Origin: Verrucomicrobiales bacterium
GTDB taxonomy: Bacteria > Verrucomicrobiota > Verrucomicrobiia > Verrucomicrobiales > DEV007
Reading direction: 5' to 3'
Length of the DNA: 46,954 bases
Assembly (NCBI GenBank): GCA_028281705.1
Contig: JANQJH010000078.1
Span: 1-46,954, forward strand
The notes below the pieces were generated by a model. It was given only the letters and a program-made list of their open reading frames with translations, was not told the origin of the DNA and did no database searches. Made by a program: the position numbers and the translations under genes. This document shows positions 18,700-26,891 of this stretch, one piece after another (the stretch's first letter is position 1; every line of letters starts with the position of its first letter).

Positions 18700-19031
18700 G
18701 CAAGGTGGAAGCGCGAATCCGCTGTCTGAGTAGGGTTTCAGGACGCGAGTCAAACAGGGCCGAGCTGGCGAAAGCCCTAGAGCCCTACGGTGCAAGCCTA
18801 TGGGAAGCCGTGAGCTTCCTTGTCGCCATGCAGAGCCAATTTCAGCCAGCCCTAAGCGAACATCAGGCGACCGTCGAAGAGGCGATTCGGTTCTTCCTCA
18901 AGCACGAAGCGGAGAGAACCGCGAGCAGGGAGTTCCGTGCCGCATTCGAAGAGTTCAAGGCGGCCAAATCCAATCGTCGCCACCGGACGAAGGACGACTA
19001 CACCCACGTCTCCGGGAAACTGGAGAAGCAC
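18695..19031 (+). pseudogene. Truncated second copy of the left-edge integrase
   Basis: From about 18695 to 19031 the sequence closely follows bases 78-415 of the window, with protein-level agreement such as GRESNRAELAKALEPYGASL and DDYTHVSGKL. The frame is intact where the first copy has an extra A. The match stops after the Lys-His of SGKLEKH, where the first copy continues with FKGKLLADIT. The N-terminus before EARIRCLSR and the whole catalytic domain are missing, so it is inactive. It shares the orientation of the first copy, 18.6 kb away, and directly follows the tRNA-Ser remnant. It looks like the integrase stub of a second, mostly deleted island. Confidence 0.9.
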
Positions 19032-19079
19032 AGAGGTGGTGGCGGAGTTCAAGACCACCAAACGTTAGGTCTTCATGCC

Positions 19080-19103
19080 GCTTCGCCAACCGCTTGGCGA
19101 AGC
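19080..19103. repeat. 10-bp perfect inverted repeat beyond the integrase breakpoint
   Basis: The arms GCTTCGCCAA and TTGGCGAAGC enclose CCGC. It lies about 50 bases after the point where integrase similarity stops. It could be a relic of the insertion or deletion that truncated the integrase. No poly-T follows, so a terminator is not supported. Confidence 0.7.
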
Positions 19104-19808
19104 ACAACCTCTGACACTGCGCCTCTATCCGAAGATGGCGAGTTTCATGAGGAAATTCATTTTGCTTTGTGCAAAGCAAACATACGCCAATTGTATCAGC
19201 TTCTAATTCTAGGATTCGACATGAACTTTGTAGATGTTAGAAACTAGGGGATGTCATTTGTGAGGCACACTTTCAAGATCCCGCAAGGCCCCTCTCAGAA
19301 GAATGCCAGATGCCGACGGATACCCAAAGGATCTTAGTCGCCCCTAGTGTTGACCCGCCGTACGTCATTCCCAGTTCTGCGCAAATTGCTAAATGGTAAT
19401 GTCCCAGTCAGCATGCGATCACCTCCGGATGTGATGATGGCCAAAAAAATGAAACACTCCATCCATTTCACGATCACATCTCCTCGGATCTCGATCCCCG
19501 ATTCGATTCTGCCGATTCTAGGGGGCCACCATACAATACTCCCGGGCTAACCTCAACATTGAGACTCTATTCCCCACGCTTGCCCTCAGCCAACATGACT
19601 TCGACTGCACAAATGCGGACAACATCAACCTTGCCGACGCGCCTCACCCTCCCGGTCGAATCTCCTGATCATTTCGTCCGGTTCGAATACCCCGCTCAGG
19701 CATACCGGTTTGTCGGGCCATCGTGGGATCGAACGATGTCAATCTGCAAGTTCCGCGATCAGCGGAAACAGATTCCTGCCCACAGTTCTGTAAGAAACGA
19801 AAACCCAA
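19104..19808. other. About 700 bp with no supportable gene
   Basis: Only short frames without recognisable domains occur. A frame at 19559-20002 overlaps the clear MlaA-like gene and is rejected. The stretch is probably decayed mobile-element DNA plus the promoter region of the gene at 19809. Confidence 0.5.
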
Positions 19809-21647
19809 ATGAAACCCATTTTGATCGCCACCCTCTCAAATTTCCTAGCTGCCTTCTCGATCTTGGCACAGGATGTAGCAGATACGCAGATCCATCTGCC
19901 GAGAACTCTGCCAGATCCCCTGGAGCGCTCGAACCGATTCATCTGGGGCCTCAACGTCCGTCTCAACAAGCACGTTGCACGTCCGCTAGGAAAATCCTAT
20001 AGATTTCTAATACGCAAGCCAGTCCGGCAAGGAATCAACAATGTAGCCCAAAATCTCGCGTACCCTAAGCGTGCTTTGAACAATATTCTCGTAGGAAACT
20101 GGGCAGGCGTTCGTGATGAAACCTATCGCTTCCTCGTAGATTCCACGGTTGGAGTGGGAGGCCTGTACAGAGCAAGTAATCGGTGGAAAATTCCTCAGTC
20201 AGATTTGGCATTTGCGGACACACTAGAGCACTATGGAATGGGACCAGGATTCTATCTGGTACTGCCTTTTCTCGGTGCGACAAATGCACGGAACGGCCTC
20301 GGATTGATTGGCGACGTTGCAGCCCATCCATTGACCTACCTTCCACCTTATGGCTACGCACAGCATGGCTTCACGGCAAACAAATTCATCGACCAGATCG
20401 AGGGATTTCACCGTTTCAGTGAGACCGAAGTTGATTCCTATCAGACGGCCAAGTTGGCTTACGATTTCTTGCATCGACGAGGTATTCCCCGTGAGTCCAT
20501 GGGACAGAAGCATCCCCCCTCGCTCGAAACACTAGACGTGATGTTTGTACAGCCTCAGGATCCAAAGTTTATAGAGCGAGTTAAAGAACGCTCTGTCAGG
20601 TCCACAACGACTGGTGAACGCTTGAGATACTCCTGCTGGCTACAACCAAAGTCTGCTTCCTGTATCTACGTGATTCCTGGAATGGGCGCGCATCGGATGA
20701 CCAACTCCGCCGTTTCGATCGCCGAACTAGTGTATCGTCAAGGGATGCATGTGGTCGTGCTGAGCAGCGCATTTCATAGTGAGTTTATTAGAGCATCTCT
20801 CACCGAGACGTTGCCGGGTTATTCTCCATCCGACACCAACGATCTGCATCGCACGATCTTGGAAGTGGATCACGATTTGCGCCGACGTCTTCAGCACCGC
20901 ATGCGCAAGCGTGCTATCATGGGCTACTCAATGGGAGCCTTTCACACACTCGGCATTGCCGCTTCGGACGGCGTTAACCCGCCAGAGTCGCAATTTGATC
21001 GATACATCGCAATCAATCCGCCAGTGAGCCTCGTCAATGGTGCGAAGCAACTTGATGCCTTCTACCGTGCCCCTTTGGAATGGGCTGCAGAGGAACGCAC
21101 ACCCAACATATATAACATGTTCCTTAAGGCGGCATCTCTGTACAAGAGCAACGCTCCACCCAAAGCTACCAGCCCTCCTTTCAACTCGATCGAATCCAGG
21201 TTTTTGATAGGATATATGTTTCGCAAGGATCTAAGAGATATCATTTTCTCATCGCAATATCTGCACAATCTCCGCGTGTTAAAAAATCCGCTTCATCGCG
21301 GACATCGGAAGGCTGTTTACGAGGAAATCATGAATTATTCATTTCAGGATTACTTTGATAAGTTTGTGTTACCTCATTTTATGACTCAAGGAACTATTAT
21401 GAGACGGCATGAATTGGATCGGCTCAATGACCTGCGTTCCTACGAAAGAGCATTACGAGCGAACTCGAAGATTCGCGCCATCACCAATCAGAACGATTTT
21501 CTTCTTGAGGATGAAGATATCCAGTGGCTTCGCCGAACGCTCAATGGAAATCGGCTCACGATTTTTGGGAACGGCGGACACTTAGGGAACCTCGGAAGTG
21601 ATGACTTTAGAGAAGCCATAGAGAGAAGCTTGACGGAACTCGAATAG
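19809..21647 (+). CDS. MlaA/VacJ-like domain fused to an alpha/beta hydrolase
   Basis: A 612-residue two-domain protein. Residues 1-21 are a signal peptide ending in Ala-Gln; there is no lipobox cysteine, unlike classical MlaA. Residues about 35-200 match MlaA (DPLERSNRFIWGLN, VRDETYRFLVDSTVGVGGLY, GPGFYLVLPFLGATNARNGLG), the outer-membrane part of the Mla system that removes misplaced phospholipid from the outer leaflet. Residues about 270-612 are an alpha/beta hydrolase with nucleophile elbow GYSMG (Ser374), acid Asp563 in NQNDFL and His591 in GGHLGN. The fusion suggests the periplasmic hydrolase acts on lipid that the MlaA part handles; that link is inference. No mlaB-F genes are nearby. 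There is no clear Shine-Dalgarno; the ATG is chosen because it gives the signal peptide. Confidence 0.88.
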   Translation: MKPILIATLSNFLAAFSILAQDVADTQIHLPRTLPDPLERSNRFIWGLNVRLNKHVARPLGKSYRFLIRKPVRQGINNVAQNLAYPKRALNNILVGNWAGVRDETYRFLVDSTVGVGGLYRASNRWKIPQSDLAFADTLEHYGMGPGFYLVLPFLGATNARNGLGLIGDVAAHPLTYLPPYGYAQHGFTANKFIDQIEGFHRFSETEVDSYQTAKLAYDFLHRRGIPRESMGQKHPPSLETLDVMFVQPQDPKFIERVKERSVRSTTTGERLRYSCWLQPKSASCIYVIPGMGAHRMTNSAVSIAELVYRQGMHVVVLSSAFHSEFIRASLTETLPGYSPSDTNDLHRTILEVDHDLRRRLQHRMRKRAIMGYSMGAFHTLGIAASDGVNPPESQFDRYIAINPPVSLVNGAKQLDAFYRAPLEWAAEERTPNIYNMFLKAASLYKSNAPPKATSPPFNSIESRFLIGYMFRKDLRDIIFSSQYLHNLRVLKNPLHRGHRKAVYEEIMNYSFQDYFDKFVLPHFMTQGTIMRRHELDRLNDLRSYERALRANSKIRAITNQNDFLLEDEDIQWLRRTLNGNRLTIFGNGGHLGNLGSDDFREAIERSLTELE

Positions 21648-21874
21648 ACGCAGAGCAGATAAATTTTTATTTTCTGTTAGCAGCAGACACCAGTTCATCC
21701 CTGTATTTTCTCGTTTAAGGTGGACGATTGGAACCAGGGGCTGCCGCCTGTTTCTAATTCGGATGGCAGCCTTGCCTTTGCAGCGATTAGAGACCAGTGC
21801 TCACCCTTTTCTCATTATTGTCTGTTAACTAAATGCAATAGGCGCAGAAATCACCTATTAGGCTCTAGGTTCTT

Positions 21875-22234
21875 CTAGCACATGGATCGGGTCGACCAAT
21901 GTGTCTTGCCATCCGGCTTGTTCTCCAGTGTTTTGGTAACGACCTCTTCGACTTTGGCATCGGAGATACTCTTGGGAGTGCCGGAGCGGAAAGCATCGAC
22001 AAGCCCACTGAGCCTTGATTCCAAAAAGCGCCGCCTCCACTTCCCAACGGTGATATTCGTGACCCCCAGCTTCTTCGCTATTTCGACGTTCTTAAGACCA
22101 TTTGCAGCTTCAAGAACGATTCTGGCGCGAAGTGAATCGCGCTGCGCCGTCTTCGGTCGACGAGCAAGTAATGTCAGTTTCTCACGTTCACAATCGGTCA
22201 ATTCGATTCTAGCGACAGGTCTTCCTCTGGACAT
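21875..22234 (-). pseudogene. IS630-family transposase, N-terminal fragment
   Basis: The 119-residue frame holds the helix-turn-helix DNA-binding region of IS630/Tc1-type transposases (SLRARIVLEAANGLKNVEIA, then a second HTH around VTNITVGKWRRRF). It ends shortly after DGKTHWSTRSM, where the full protein would continue into the DDE catalytic domain. None of the DDE residues are present, so it is inactive. No inverted terminal repeats were recognised. It separates the hydrolase fusion from the efflux cluster and marks an old insertion. Confidence 0.85.
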
Positions 22235-22340
22235 AAACTAACATCCACCGATTCAGTTAAATAGCCAGATATTTATATAACGATTTTCTCTGACGGCACA
22301 GTAGTCTTTAGTTGCGGGTCGCCTGTAGAAGATCCACCGT

Positions 22341-23027
22341 ATGACTAAAGTGAAGATTCTAATTGTCGAAGACGATCCCCAAACTGCGGAGTACCTGTCA
22401 AAGGGGTTGCGCCAAGAGGGTTTTTCCACAGACTGGGCTGAAAACGGGCACGAAGGTCTGCTCCTCGCGGGGGAGACCGCTTTTGATGTCATCATAATGG
22501 ACATCATGTTGCCGGGAATTGACGGAATCAGAGTGATCCGTGGCTTGCGCACCCGTGACATCAGTACCCCTGTGCTCGTTCTTAGCGCCAAAGGCTCTGT
22601 TGACGAGCGCGTCGAAGGGCTGCGTGCAGGGGGAGACGACTACATGGTGAAACCGTTCTCGTTTGCCGAGTTGGTTGCTCGGCTGGAGTCGCTTGTGCGG
22701 CGGTCGTCGCACCGGGAAGTCAATACGTTGAGGATTGGCGATATCTCGATCGATCGTCATCGACACCGAGCGTCTATCGGAGGAGTGGAACTCACGCTCC
22801 AACCTCGAGAGTATCTCCTGTTAGTTTATTTCATGCGCAACGCTGGACGCGTTCTTTCCAAATCAATGCTCTTGGAAGCCGTCTGGGGGTTCAATTTTGA
22901 CCCTCGCACCAATGTCGTTGAGACACGGATCTCAAGGTTGCGATCGAAACTCGCCGAGTTATCGGATGGCGATTGGATCGTTACATTACGTGGTCTTGGG
23001 TACCGATTCGAACAGCCTAGAGAGTAG
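22341..23027 (+). CDS. OmpR-family response regulator
   Basis: A 228-residue winged-helix response regulator. The receiver domain (1-115) shows the acidic pair Asp11/Asp12, phospho-acceptor Asp54 (IIMDIMLPG), Ser82 and Lys104 (YMVKPF). The trans_reg_C domain (about 130-225) ends with the recognition helix and wing (RTNVVETRISRLRSKL, TLRGLGYRFE). Family relatives such as CusR/CopR control metal or envelope efflux. It starts the plus-strand cluster and is followed after nine bases by its kinase. It most likely controls the barrel protein and RND pump genes downstream. Confidence 0.95.
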   Translation: MTKVKILIVEDDPQTAEYLSKGLRQEGFSTDWAENGHEGLLLAGETAFDVIIMDIMLPGIDGIRVIRGLRTRDISTPVLVLSAKGSVDERVEGLRAGGDDYMVKPFSFAELVARLESLVRRSSHREVNTLRIGDISIDRHRHRASIGGVELTLQPREYLLLVYFMRNAGRVLSKSMLLEAVWGFNFDPRTNVVETRISRLRSKLAELSDGDWIVTLRGLGYRFEQPRE

Positions 23028-23036
23028 CCCAGCTAC

Positions 23037-24422
23037 ATGAAGTTCCCCAGAACATTGACGGGAAGGCTCGCCGTCTCATACATTGCGTTGACCGTTGCCA
23101 TCAATCTGTTGCTGTTGGCAATTTTGAATTACGGCCTGAAAAGTAGCCTCGAGCGGGGGGTCGATACGTTCCTGGCAGAGATATCCGATTACGAAAGCGA
23201 TCTTTCGACGGAGAAGTTCCTGACTGAAGTGCGGGAAGATTTTGAGGATGATGATTCTCATTCGATTGGCGAAGACTTTTATGTGCGAGCCTTCGATTCA
23301 TCCGGCCAAACGATCTTGTCAAAAGGAATGGCGCCGAGCAACACTCTGAGATCAGTAAGTGATCTGGTTCAATCTGTGGAGCCGGGCAAGCGACAGATCG
23401 ATACGGTAGCGCTGACCGGCGGACGCCGGCTGCGCGTCGTGACCCAGAAATTCCTCGACGGGTTTGCCTTCCAAGCGGGCACGTTTCTCATTCAGGATAC
23501 TGGTTTGGAGCGTCGTGTGTTTTCGCTGGGAATGGCAGGGGTTGTCGTATTGGCGTTCTTGGCCGCGAGCGTCGGTTGGGTCATGGCCCGCCAATCGATG
23601 AAAGGCGTGCGAGAAGTGACCGTGACTGCAAACAACATTTTGCACGGCTCTCTCGAGGCACGAGTCCCGGATAGGAAGGCCCCTGTTGAGGTCGCTCAAC
23701 TGGCTAACGGATTCAATGCGATGTTGGATCGTATTCAAGAGTTGATTGGTGACGTGCAACGGGTCTCGGCCGACATGGTGCATGATCTCCGAAGCCCTTT
23801 AACACGGATTCGCGCGCAAGCTGAATTGGCGCTCCGCGACGAGGACGCAACCTTGGATTCATACAAGGAACTTGCCTCTAAGATGGTGGAGGAATCCACC
23901 ATCTTAGAGGAGCTGATCCACACCACATTGGAGATTATCACATTAGATGCGGGAACACGAAGGGTGAACCCGGAGCGGTGTGACCTCCGGGCACTGGCTT
24001 GTGATGTGCTCGAAATATTTCAAGACGTTGCCGGTGGCCGGGGGATTCGCCTGAAAATCACCGGGAAGAAGGAGGCGATCATCACTACAGATCCCTCGAT
24101 GTTTCGACGGGTCTTGGTGAATCTGATTGACAATGCGCTGAACTATTCTCCGGATGAAGCGGAAGTGACCGTGGGCCTTCGGTCTCAGGATGAATCCGTT
24201 ATCCTCACCGTGACCGATTCAGGCCCTGGTATCCCTGATGAGGAGAAAGCTCTGGTTTTCCAGCGCTTTTATCGATCCGATACTTCCCGTAGAACTCCGG
24301 GGGCCGGTCTGGGACTGAGCTACGTGCTCGCTGCTGTTGAGGCGAATGGTGGGGATGTCGGCCTGGAAGATGGGCCGGGAGGAGGGACGCAGGTGACCGT
24401 TCGATGGCCTGCCGAGGGCTGA
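23037..24422 (+). CDS. Sensor histidine kinase
   Basis: A 461-residue inner-membrane kinase paired with the preceding regulator. It has TM1 at about 10-33, a periplasmic sensor loop of about 130 residues rich in acidic residues, TM2 near 160-182, then HAMP. The HisKA phospho-acceptor is His249 in DMVHDLRSPL. HATPase motifs are N box LVNLIDNALNYS, G1 DSGPGIPD, F box FQRFYRSD and G2 GAGLGLSYV. The acidic sensor loop (DFEDDDSHSIGEDFY) would suit cation sensing, as in CusS/CopS, but the ligand is unknown. A perfect 16-bp inverted repeat lies inside the coding sequence just after the HisKA helix. Confidence 0.95.
   Translation: MKFPRTLTGRLAVSYIALTVAINLLLLAILNYGLKSSLERGVDTFLAEISDYESDLSTEKFLTEVREDFEDDDSHSIGEDFYVRAFDSSGQTILSKGMAPSNTLRSVSDLVQSVEPGKRQIDTVALTGGRRLRVVTQKFLDGFAFQAGTFLIQDTGLERRVFSLGMAGVVVLAFLAASVGWVMARQSMKGVREVTVTANNILHGSLEARVPDRKAPVEVAQLANGFNAMLDRIQELIGDVQRVSADMVHDLRSPLTRIRAQAELALRDEDATLDSYKELASKMVEESTILEELIHTTLEIITLDAGTRRVNPERCDLRALACDVLEIFQDVAGGRGIRLKITGKKEAIITTDPSMFRRVLVNLIDNALNYSPDEAEVTVGLRSQDESVILTVTDSGPGIPDEEKALVFQRFYRSDTSRRTPGAGLGLSYVLAAVEANGGDVGLEDGPGGGTQVTVRWPAEG
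23875..23910. repeat. Perfect 16-bp inverted repeat inside the kinase gene
   Basis: The arms CCTCTAAGATGGTGGA (23875-23890) and TCCACCATCTTAGAGG (23895-23910) are exact complements around GGAA. In RNA this would be a very stable tetraloop hairpin in the middle of a coding region. The encoded residues, about 280-291, fit a normal kinase helix. Confidence 0.95.
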
Positions 24423-24451
24423 TGCGACGTCCGGCAAGGCGCTGAGGAATA

Positions 24452-24476
24452 TGACCAAATGGTGATCTTCTGGTCA
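24452..24476. promoter_or_regulatory. TGACCA-N13-TGGTCA inverted repeat before the barrel-protein gene
   Basis: Six-base perfect arms spaced by 13 bases lie between the kinase stop and the start of the barrel-protein gene (24490 or 24511). This is a candidate binding site for the OmpR-type regulator encoded just upstream. Short arms make chance possible. Confidence 0.4.
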
Positions 24477-24510
24477 GCCTACGGTTATCATGGTGGTCGA
24501 GCATCGCATC

Positions 24511-25485
24511 ATGACTCTAAATCAACACCGCATCGCTCTTTTCGCAGGGATTCCACTTCTTTCATCACTGACAACGATTTCTAGCTCGGCTGGGGAGACG
24601 GACTTTCAGATGGCTAGCTCGGCTGGGGAGACGGACTTTCAGATGGAGGGCAATTTCGAGCTAGAGTTCGAGCCGGAAGCTGACAGAGAAGAATCCTGGG
24701 CTGCCGAACTGGAATTCGAATACTTTCTCGACGCGGACTTCGATTCCTCAGGAGCGGAGATTTCTTATTCCCGGGCAGGCATTGAGATCGAAGGTCCAAT
24801 TCTTGACCTTTCTTACAGCCGTTACGATTTTGATTGGACGGGGGCCAAGCAGATCGGGTTTTCCCGTGGTGCGTCGAATCCGTGGTCGGACCTGCACTCT
24901 CTCTCCTTGAGTTCCTCGGCGCCATTCAGACTTACAGATAACCTGGATCTAATGATAGGAGCAGAGGTGGAAAGTGCTTGGGAATCGGAGATCGATAGCT
25001 CATTTTCTTACGATCTGAGCCTGGGGCTCCAATGGAAATTCTCCGAAAACTGGGGTCTCACGATCGGCGGAGAATATACCTACCATCCCGATACTAGTCT
25101 CGGAAATGAGTTCCTACCGATGATTGCTTTAGCTTGGAGGCAAGATGCCGAAGAGGGTTGGTCAGCCTCTGTCGGAATTCCAACGGAGATTCGGTACATT
25201 TTCAACGGCAGTTCCTCCATTGTCCTGCAGGGAAGTGGTGAAGATGGAGTATTCAGGTTATCGAATGACAGCGCGGTTTCCCCTTCCGGCTATGCGGAAT
25301 GGTCTCAGTTCGGCCTCGGAGTGTTCTACGAGCACAAACTAGATCAGCATTGGAAGCTCTCAATGGGGTTGAGTTATAGCTTTGAGGGCGAATGGCGAAT
25401 CTATGACAAGAAAGGGGATCGGCTCGCAACGGAGGATGTCGGCGGCGCTCTGGGGTTTGGCGTCGGCATCAAGAGGATGTTCTAG
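24511..25485 (+). CDS. Outer-membrane beta-barrel-like protein
   Basis: A protein of about 324 residues with a signal peptide (MTLNQHRIALFAGIPLLSSL). An acidic linker made of a duplicated 11-residue unit (SSAGETDFQMA) follows. The rest is alternating polar/aromatic beta strands ending in Phe, as outer-membrane barrels do (IEIEGPILDLSYSRYDFDW, LSMGLSYSFEGEWRIYD). It resembles DUF6268-type barrels, without certainty. The frame could start at 24490, but the ATG at 24511 begins the signal peptide directly. It lies between the sensor kinase and the RND pump, so it is probably co-regulated with the pump and may assist uptake or exclusion of the same compound. Function unknown. Confidence 0.75.
   Translation: MTLNQHRIALFAGIPLLSSLTTISSSAGETDFQMASSAGETDFQMEGNFELEFEPEADREESWAAELEFEYFLDADFDSSGAEISYSRAGIEIEGPILDLSYSRYDFDWTGAKQIGFSRGASNPWSDLHSLSLSSSAPFRLTDNLDLMIGAEVESAWESEIDSSFSYDLSLGLQWKFSENWGLTIGGEYTYHPDTSLGNEFLPMIALAWRQDAEEGWSASVGIPTEIRYIFNGSSSIVLQGSGEDGVFRLSNDSAVSPSGYAEWSQFGLGVFYEHKLDQHWKLSMGLSYSFEGEWRIYDKKGDRLATEDVGGALGFGVGIKRMF
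24581..24646 (+). repeat. Perfect in-frame 33-bp tandem duplication
   Basis: Two identical 33-bp units (24581-24613 and 24614-24646) begin CTAGCTCGGC and encode an 11-residue acidic repeat right after the signal peptide of the barrel protein. Perfect identity implies a recent duplication that could expand or contract. Confidence 0.95.
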
Positions 25486-25490
25486 CAATC

Positions 25491-26891
25491 GTGGAACGGA
25501 TGCGGCCCAATCCTAAAATCGGGAAGGCTAGGGCTTGGATTTTGGTTCTTGGGCCGGTTTTCTTTGCGCTCAGCCTGTGTTCCTGCCAAAGCGTGGGGAG
25601 TCGTCAGTTGATCAGTGGTGCGGCCGGAGTCGTGCCGACCGTGTGGGAAGTGCCTATCAAGGCGATTCCGACCACCCTTTCCCTGGTGGAACTCGTTCAC
25701 AACAAGCAAATCAGAGCTCTGGTCAAGCACGCCGGCAGGGTAAACCTTGATCTCCGTCAAACGGCAGTCCGCTACGAGGAATCCAGAGCGCTGTTGGGTC
25801 TACCTCGGGCAGCAAGATTGCCCGCTCTCGATTGGACTGCAAGCAGTGCGCGTCGCGACGATGGGGAGAACGATGTCGGCTCAAGTGTTTCTTCGGGATT
25901 TCGGCTAAGCTGGGAGCTTGATCTCTGGGGACGCCTGGCGGATCAGGCGAAGGCAGCGCAATTGGAATACCGGGCGCTTTATCACGATCTAAGGGGAGCG
26001 CGAAATTCCTTGGCTGCCAGAGTGACGAAACTTGCTCTAGAATCGTCCTTCCGGCAGGAATCGCTTACCCTCCAAGAACGCCGACGGGCTTCGCTGGCGG
26101 CGAACCTGGGAACCATTCAGGGGCGATTCGAGCGAGGGCTTGGTACTCTGACGGACAAAGATCTCGCTGCCTCCGCTCTGGCCTCGGCGGAGGCCACGCG
26201 ACGCCAGCTTGAAGAGGACATCGAACGAACCCGAAGAAATCTGGCTGAGGAGTTGGCCAATCCGCAGTTATCCCTATTGAAGCTACCCCGAAAGCTGACC
26301 TTCGTAACCAAACCTGTGCCGGATGTACCTGCACAGATCTTGGTCAAGAGGCCAGACGTCGCAGCAGCCTTTGATCGGGTCGTGGCGACTCAGTTCACGG
26401 CATCGGCGTCATTCAAGGATTTGCTGCCGAGTTTTAGCCTAGCGGGGAACCTTGACCAGGGCGGTATCAACTTGAGCGAGGCACTCAAGGCGGATCCAGT
26501 ATGGTTTCTCGTTGGCAATATCACGGTTCCATTAATTGATGGCGGCCGTCGACGCTCGCAGTTGGAAGCCGATCGCCTGGCTGCGAAGCGTGCTGGTCTC
26601 GCCTATCGGGAAACTTTGGTGAAAGCGGTTGTCGAGGTGGAGAATTTTCTCGGATTGGAGAGGATGCTCTCATCCCAACTCAATTCGCTGGAGCTAGCCG
26701 CCAAACACGCCCTGCAGAATCGCTCAAGTGTCGAAGAACGCTATAAAAGAGGACTAACGGATATTCTCAACCTCCTAACGGCCCAACAGACGTCCTACGA
26801 CGCGAACCAGCGATTGCTCAAAGCCCGCTATCAGTGTGCTGTTAACCGGATTGATATAGGGCTAGCAATGGGTCTTGATACAACGCCATGA
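25491..26891 (+). CDS. RND outer-membrane factor (TolC/NodT family lipoprotein), pump 1
   Basis: A 466-residue outer-membrane channel subunit of a tripartite efflux pump. Its N-terminal signal contains LSLCSC, which likely makes it a lipoprotein at Cys30 or Cys32. Two long TolC-type repeats follow with typical motifs (LSWELDLWGRLADQAKAA; VGNITVPLIDGGRRRSQLEA; ERYKRGLTDILNLLTAQQT). It starts with GTG at 25491, with an ATG three codons later. The stop overlaps the adaptor start in ATGA, so the genes are translationally coupled. Confidence 0.93.
   Translation: MERMRPNPKIGKARAWILVLGPVFFALSLCSCQSVGSRQLISGAAGVVPTVWEVPIKAIPTTLSLVELVHNKQIRALVKHAGRVNLDLRQTAVRYEESRALLGLPRAARLPALDWTASSARRDDGENDVGSSVSSGFRLSWELDLWGRLADQAKAAQLEYRALYHDLRGARNSLAARVTKLALESSFRQESLTLQERRRASLAANLGTIQGRFERGLGTLTDKDLAASALASAEATRRQLEEDIERTRRNLAEELANPQLSLLKLPRKLTFVTKPVPDVPAQILVKRPDVAAAFDRVVATQFTASASFKDLLPSFSLAGNLDQGGINLSEALKADPVWFLVGNITVPLIDGGRRRSQLEADRLAAKRAGLAYRETLVKAVVEVENFLGLERMLSSQLNSLELAAKHALQNRSSVEERYKRGLTDILNLLTAQQTSYDANQRLLKARYQCAVNRIDIGLAMGLDTTP

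Noticed and set aside
18556-18795. Minus-strand frame containing EREGIEPT
   Set aside because: This peptide is the usual translation artefact over the 3' end of tRNA genes; it supports the tRNA remnant instead.
19060-19110. Possible integron attC site (GTTAGGT ... hairpin ... ACAACC)
   Set aside because: The core sites are in the wrong order for RYYYAAC...GTTRRRY, and no integron integrase is present.
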